A DNA stretch of 64,000 bases, from positions 1-64,000 of the forward strand of contig DAHVCH010000004.1 of the NCBI GenBank assembly GCA_027314165.1. Direction: 5' to 3'. The notes beneath the pieces are model-generated. The model saw nothing but the letters and a program-made list of their open reading frames with translations. It was not told the DNA's origin and ran no database searches. The stretch is from Thermoplasmata archaeon. Lineage in GTDB: Archaea; Thermoplasmatota; Thermoplasmata; Lutacidiplasmatales; UBA184. A program made the translations under genes and the position numbers. Shown here one piece after another: positions 63,181 to 64,000 of this stretch; the stretch's first letter is position 1, and the number at the start of each line of letters is the position of its first letter.

Positions 63181-63966
63181 ATGAGCGAGACATCCGAAGA
63201 GCGGCTGGTCCTCCCCGGAGACCTTCTGGGGACCGCCGAAGAATACGTTCCCGGCCGAGGCACCTACGAGTACAATGGACAGGTGTTCGCCGCCCTCATG
63301 GGCCATCCCCACATCGACACGCAGAACAAGAGCGTCTCCATACGCGCCATCCACGAGGTCCCGCACCTGGTGGAGGGCGACCTCGTCTACGTCCGAGTGG
63401 AGGAGATCAAGAGCGCCATGCTGGTCACCCAGGTGCTCACGAGCGCCAGCACCGGCCGGGGCGTCCCCGGGAACCCCGAAGGGACGGTCCACATCTCCAA
63501 GGCCAAGGAGAGCTACGTCGAGGAGCTCTCGAGGGAGTTCGCCATCGGCGACGTCCTGAAGGCCGAGGTGCTCCAGGGCTACCCCGTGGTGAAGCTCTCC
63601 ACGCAGGGCCCGCAGCTCGGCGTGGTCTTGGGACGGTGCACGGAATGTCACGGGATCCTCGCTCACGTGAGCGGCAACCAGCTCGTTTGTTCCCGATGCG
63701 GCCGCCGTGAGCAGCGGAAGGTCTCGAGCGAGTACGGGGGCCACAAGGGCGGCTCCTCCGAAAGCGAAGCCCCCGAGGGAGCGCCCCGGGAGCGCGAACT
63801 CCACCGCCGCGAACGCGACGGGGAGGAGGGAGACGGGCGGCACCGTCACCCCCGACGCGAGGGAGGATTCGACCGGCGCCACGAGCGTGGCGAGGGCGGT
63901 CCGAGGGAGCGACCTCCGGCCGAACCGGCGGGAGAGGGTCCCGGACCCTCCGACTTCCCCGGGTGA
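63181..63966 (+). CDS. csl4: Exosome complex RNA-binding protein Csl4, with extended charged C-terminal tail
   Basis: VLPGDLLGTAEEYVPGRGTYEYNGQVFAALMG...EGDLVYVRVEEIKSAMLVTQV...GTVHISKAKESYVEELSREFAIGDVLKAEV...RCTECHGIL...LVCSRCGRREQRKVSSEYG. Confidence 0.92.
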   Translation: MSETSEERLVLPGDLLGTAEEYVPGRGTYEYNGQVFAALMGHPHIDTQNKSVSIRAIHEVPHLVEGDLVYVRVEEIKSAMLVTQVLTSASTGRGVPGNPEGTVHISKAKESYVEELSREFAIGDVLKAEVLQGYPVVKLSTQGPQLGVVLGRCTECHGILAHVSGNQLVCSRCGRREQRKVSSEYGGHKGGSSESEAPEGAPRERELHRRERDGEEGDGRHRHPRREGGFDRRHERGEGGPRERPPAEPAGEGPGPSDFPG

Positions 63967-64000
63967 TCCCCGACCCGCCGCTCGAGCGCTCCGAAGGCGA

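Overview
GC-rich (not counted) archaeal chromosome segment. TFB, Csl4, PurP, archaeal phosphopantothenate synthetase, Pth2, SRP54, archaeal-type DNA ligase, S2 next to enolase, and intron-bearing tRNAs identify it as archaeal. DUF835-like proteins, S53 (acid) peptidases and small cupredoxins suggest a Thermoplasmata-like lineage, which is inference only. Well-supported content: sfsA-PPS; a drug-type ABC exporter; purP; an MscS-like channel; a secreted lipase-like hydrolase; an accessory stretch (about 8-21 kb) with DUF835-like, STAND/TPR and receiver-like regulators, an MFS permease and decayed genes; a RecB-like nuclease; TFB; a coupled mcm-mce-eno-rpsB operon; pheST; two tandem sedolisins with C-terminal zinc ribbons; GltD-like protein; SRP54; Pth2; a dipeptide ABC importer with unusual insertions and tails; a copper-type gene group (CuA-like, DoxX-like, two paralogous cupredoxin-like proteins) lying between the importer operon and its binding protein; AbrB-PhoU; rpe; DNA ligase; PRC-barrel; tRNA-Leu; methyltransferase; csl4. 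Two tRNA genes were read by hand, both with introns: tRNA-Ser(GGA) with an apparent T-loop intron and tRNA-Leu(TAA) with a canonical 37/38 intron. No rRNA, no CRISPR array and no obvious defence island were seen. Most other long ORFs in the track are antisense or shadow frames caused by high GC. All product calls come from reading the sequence and motifs; no database search was run.
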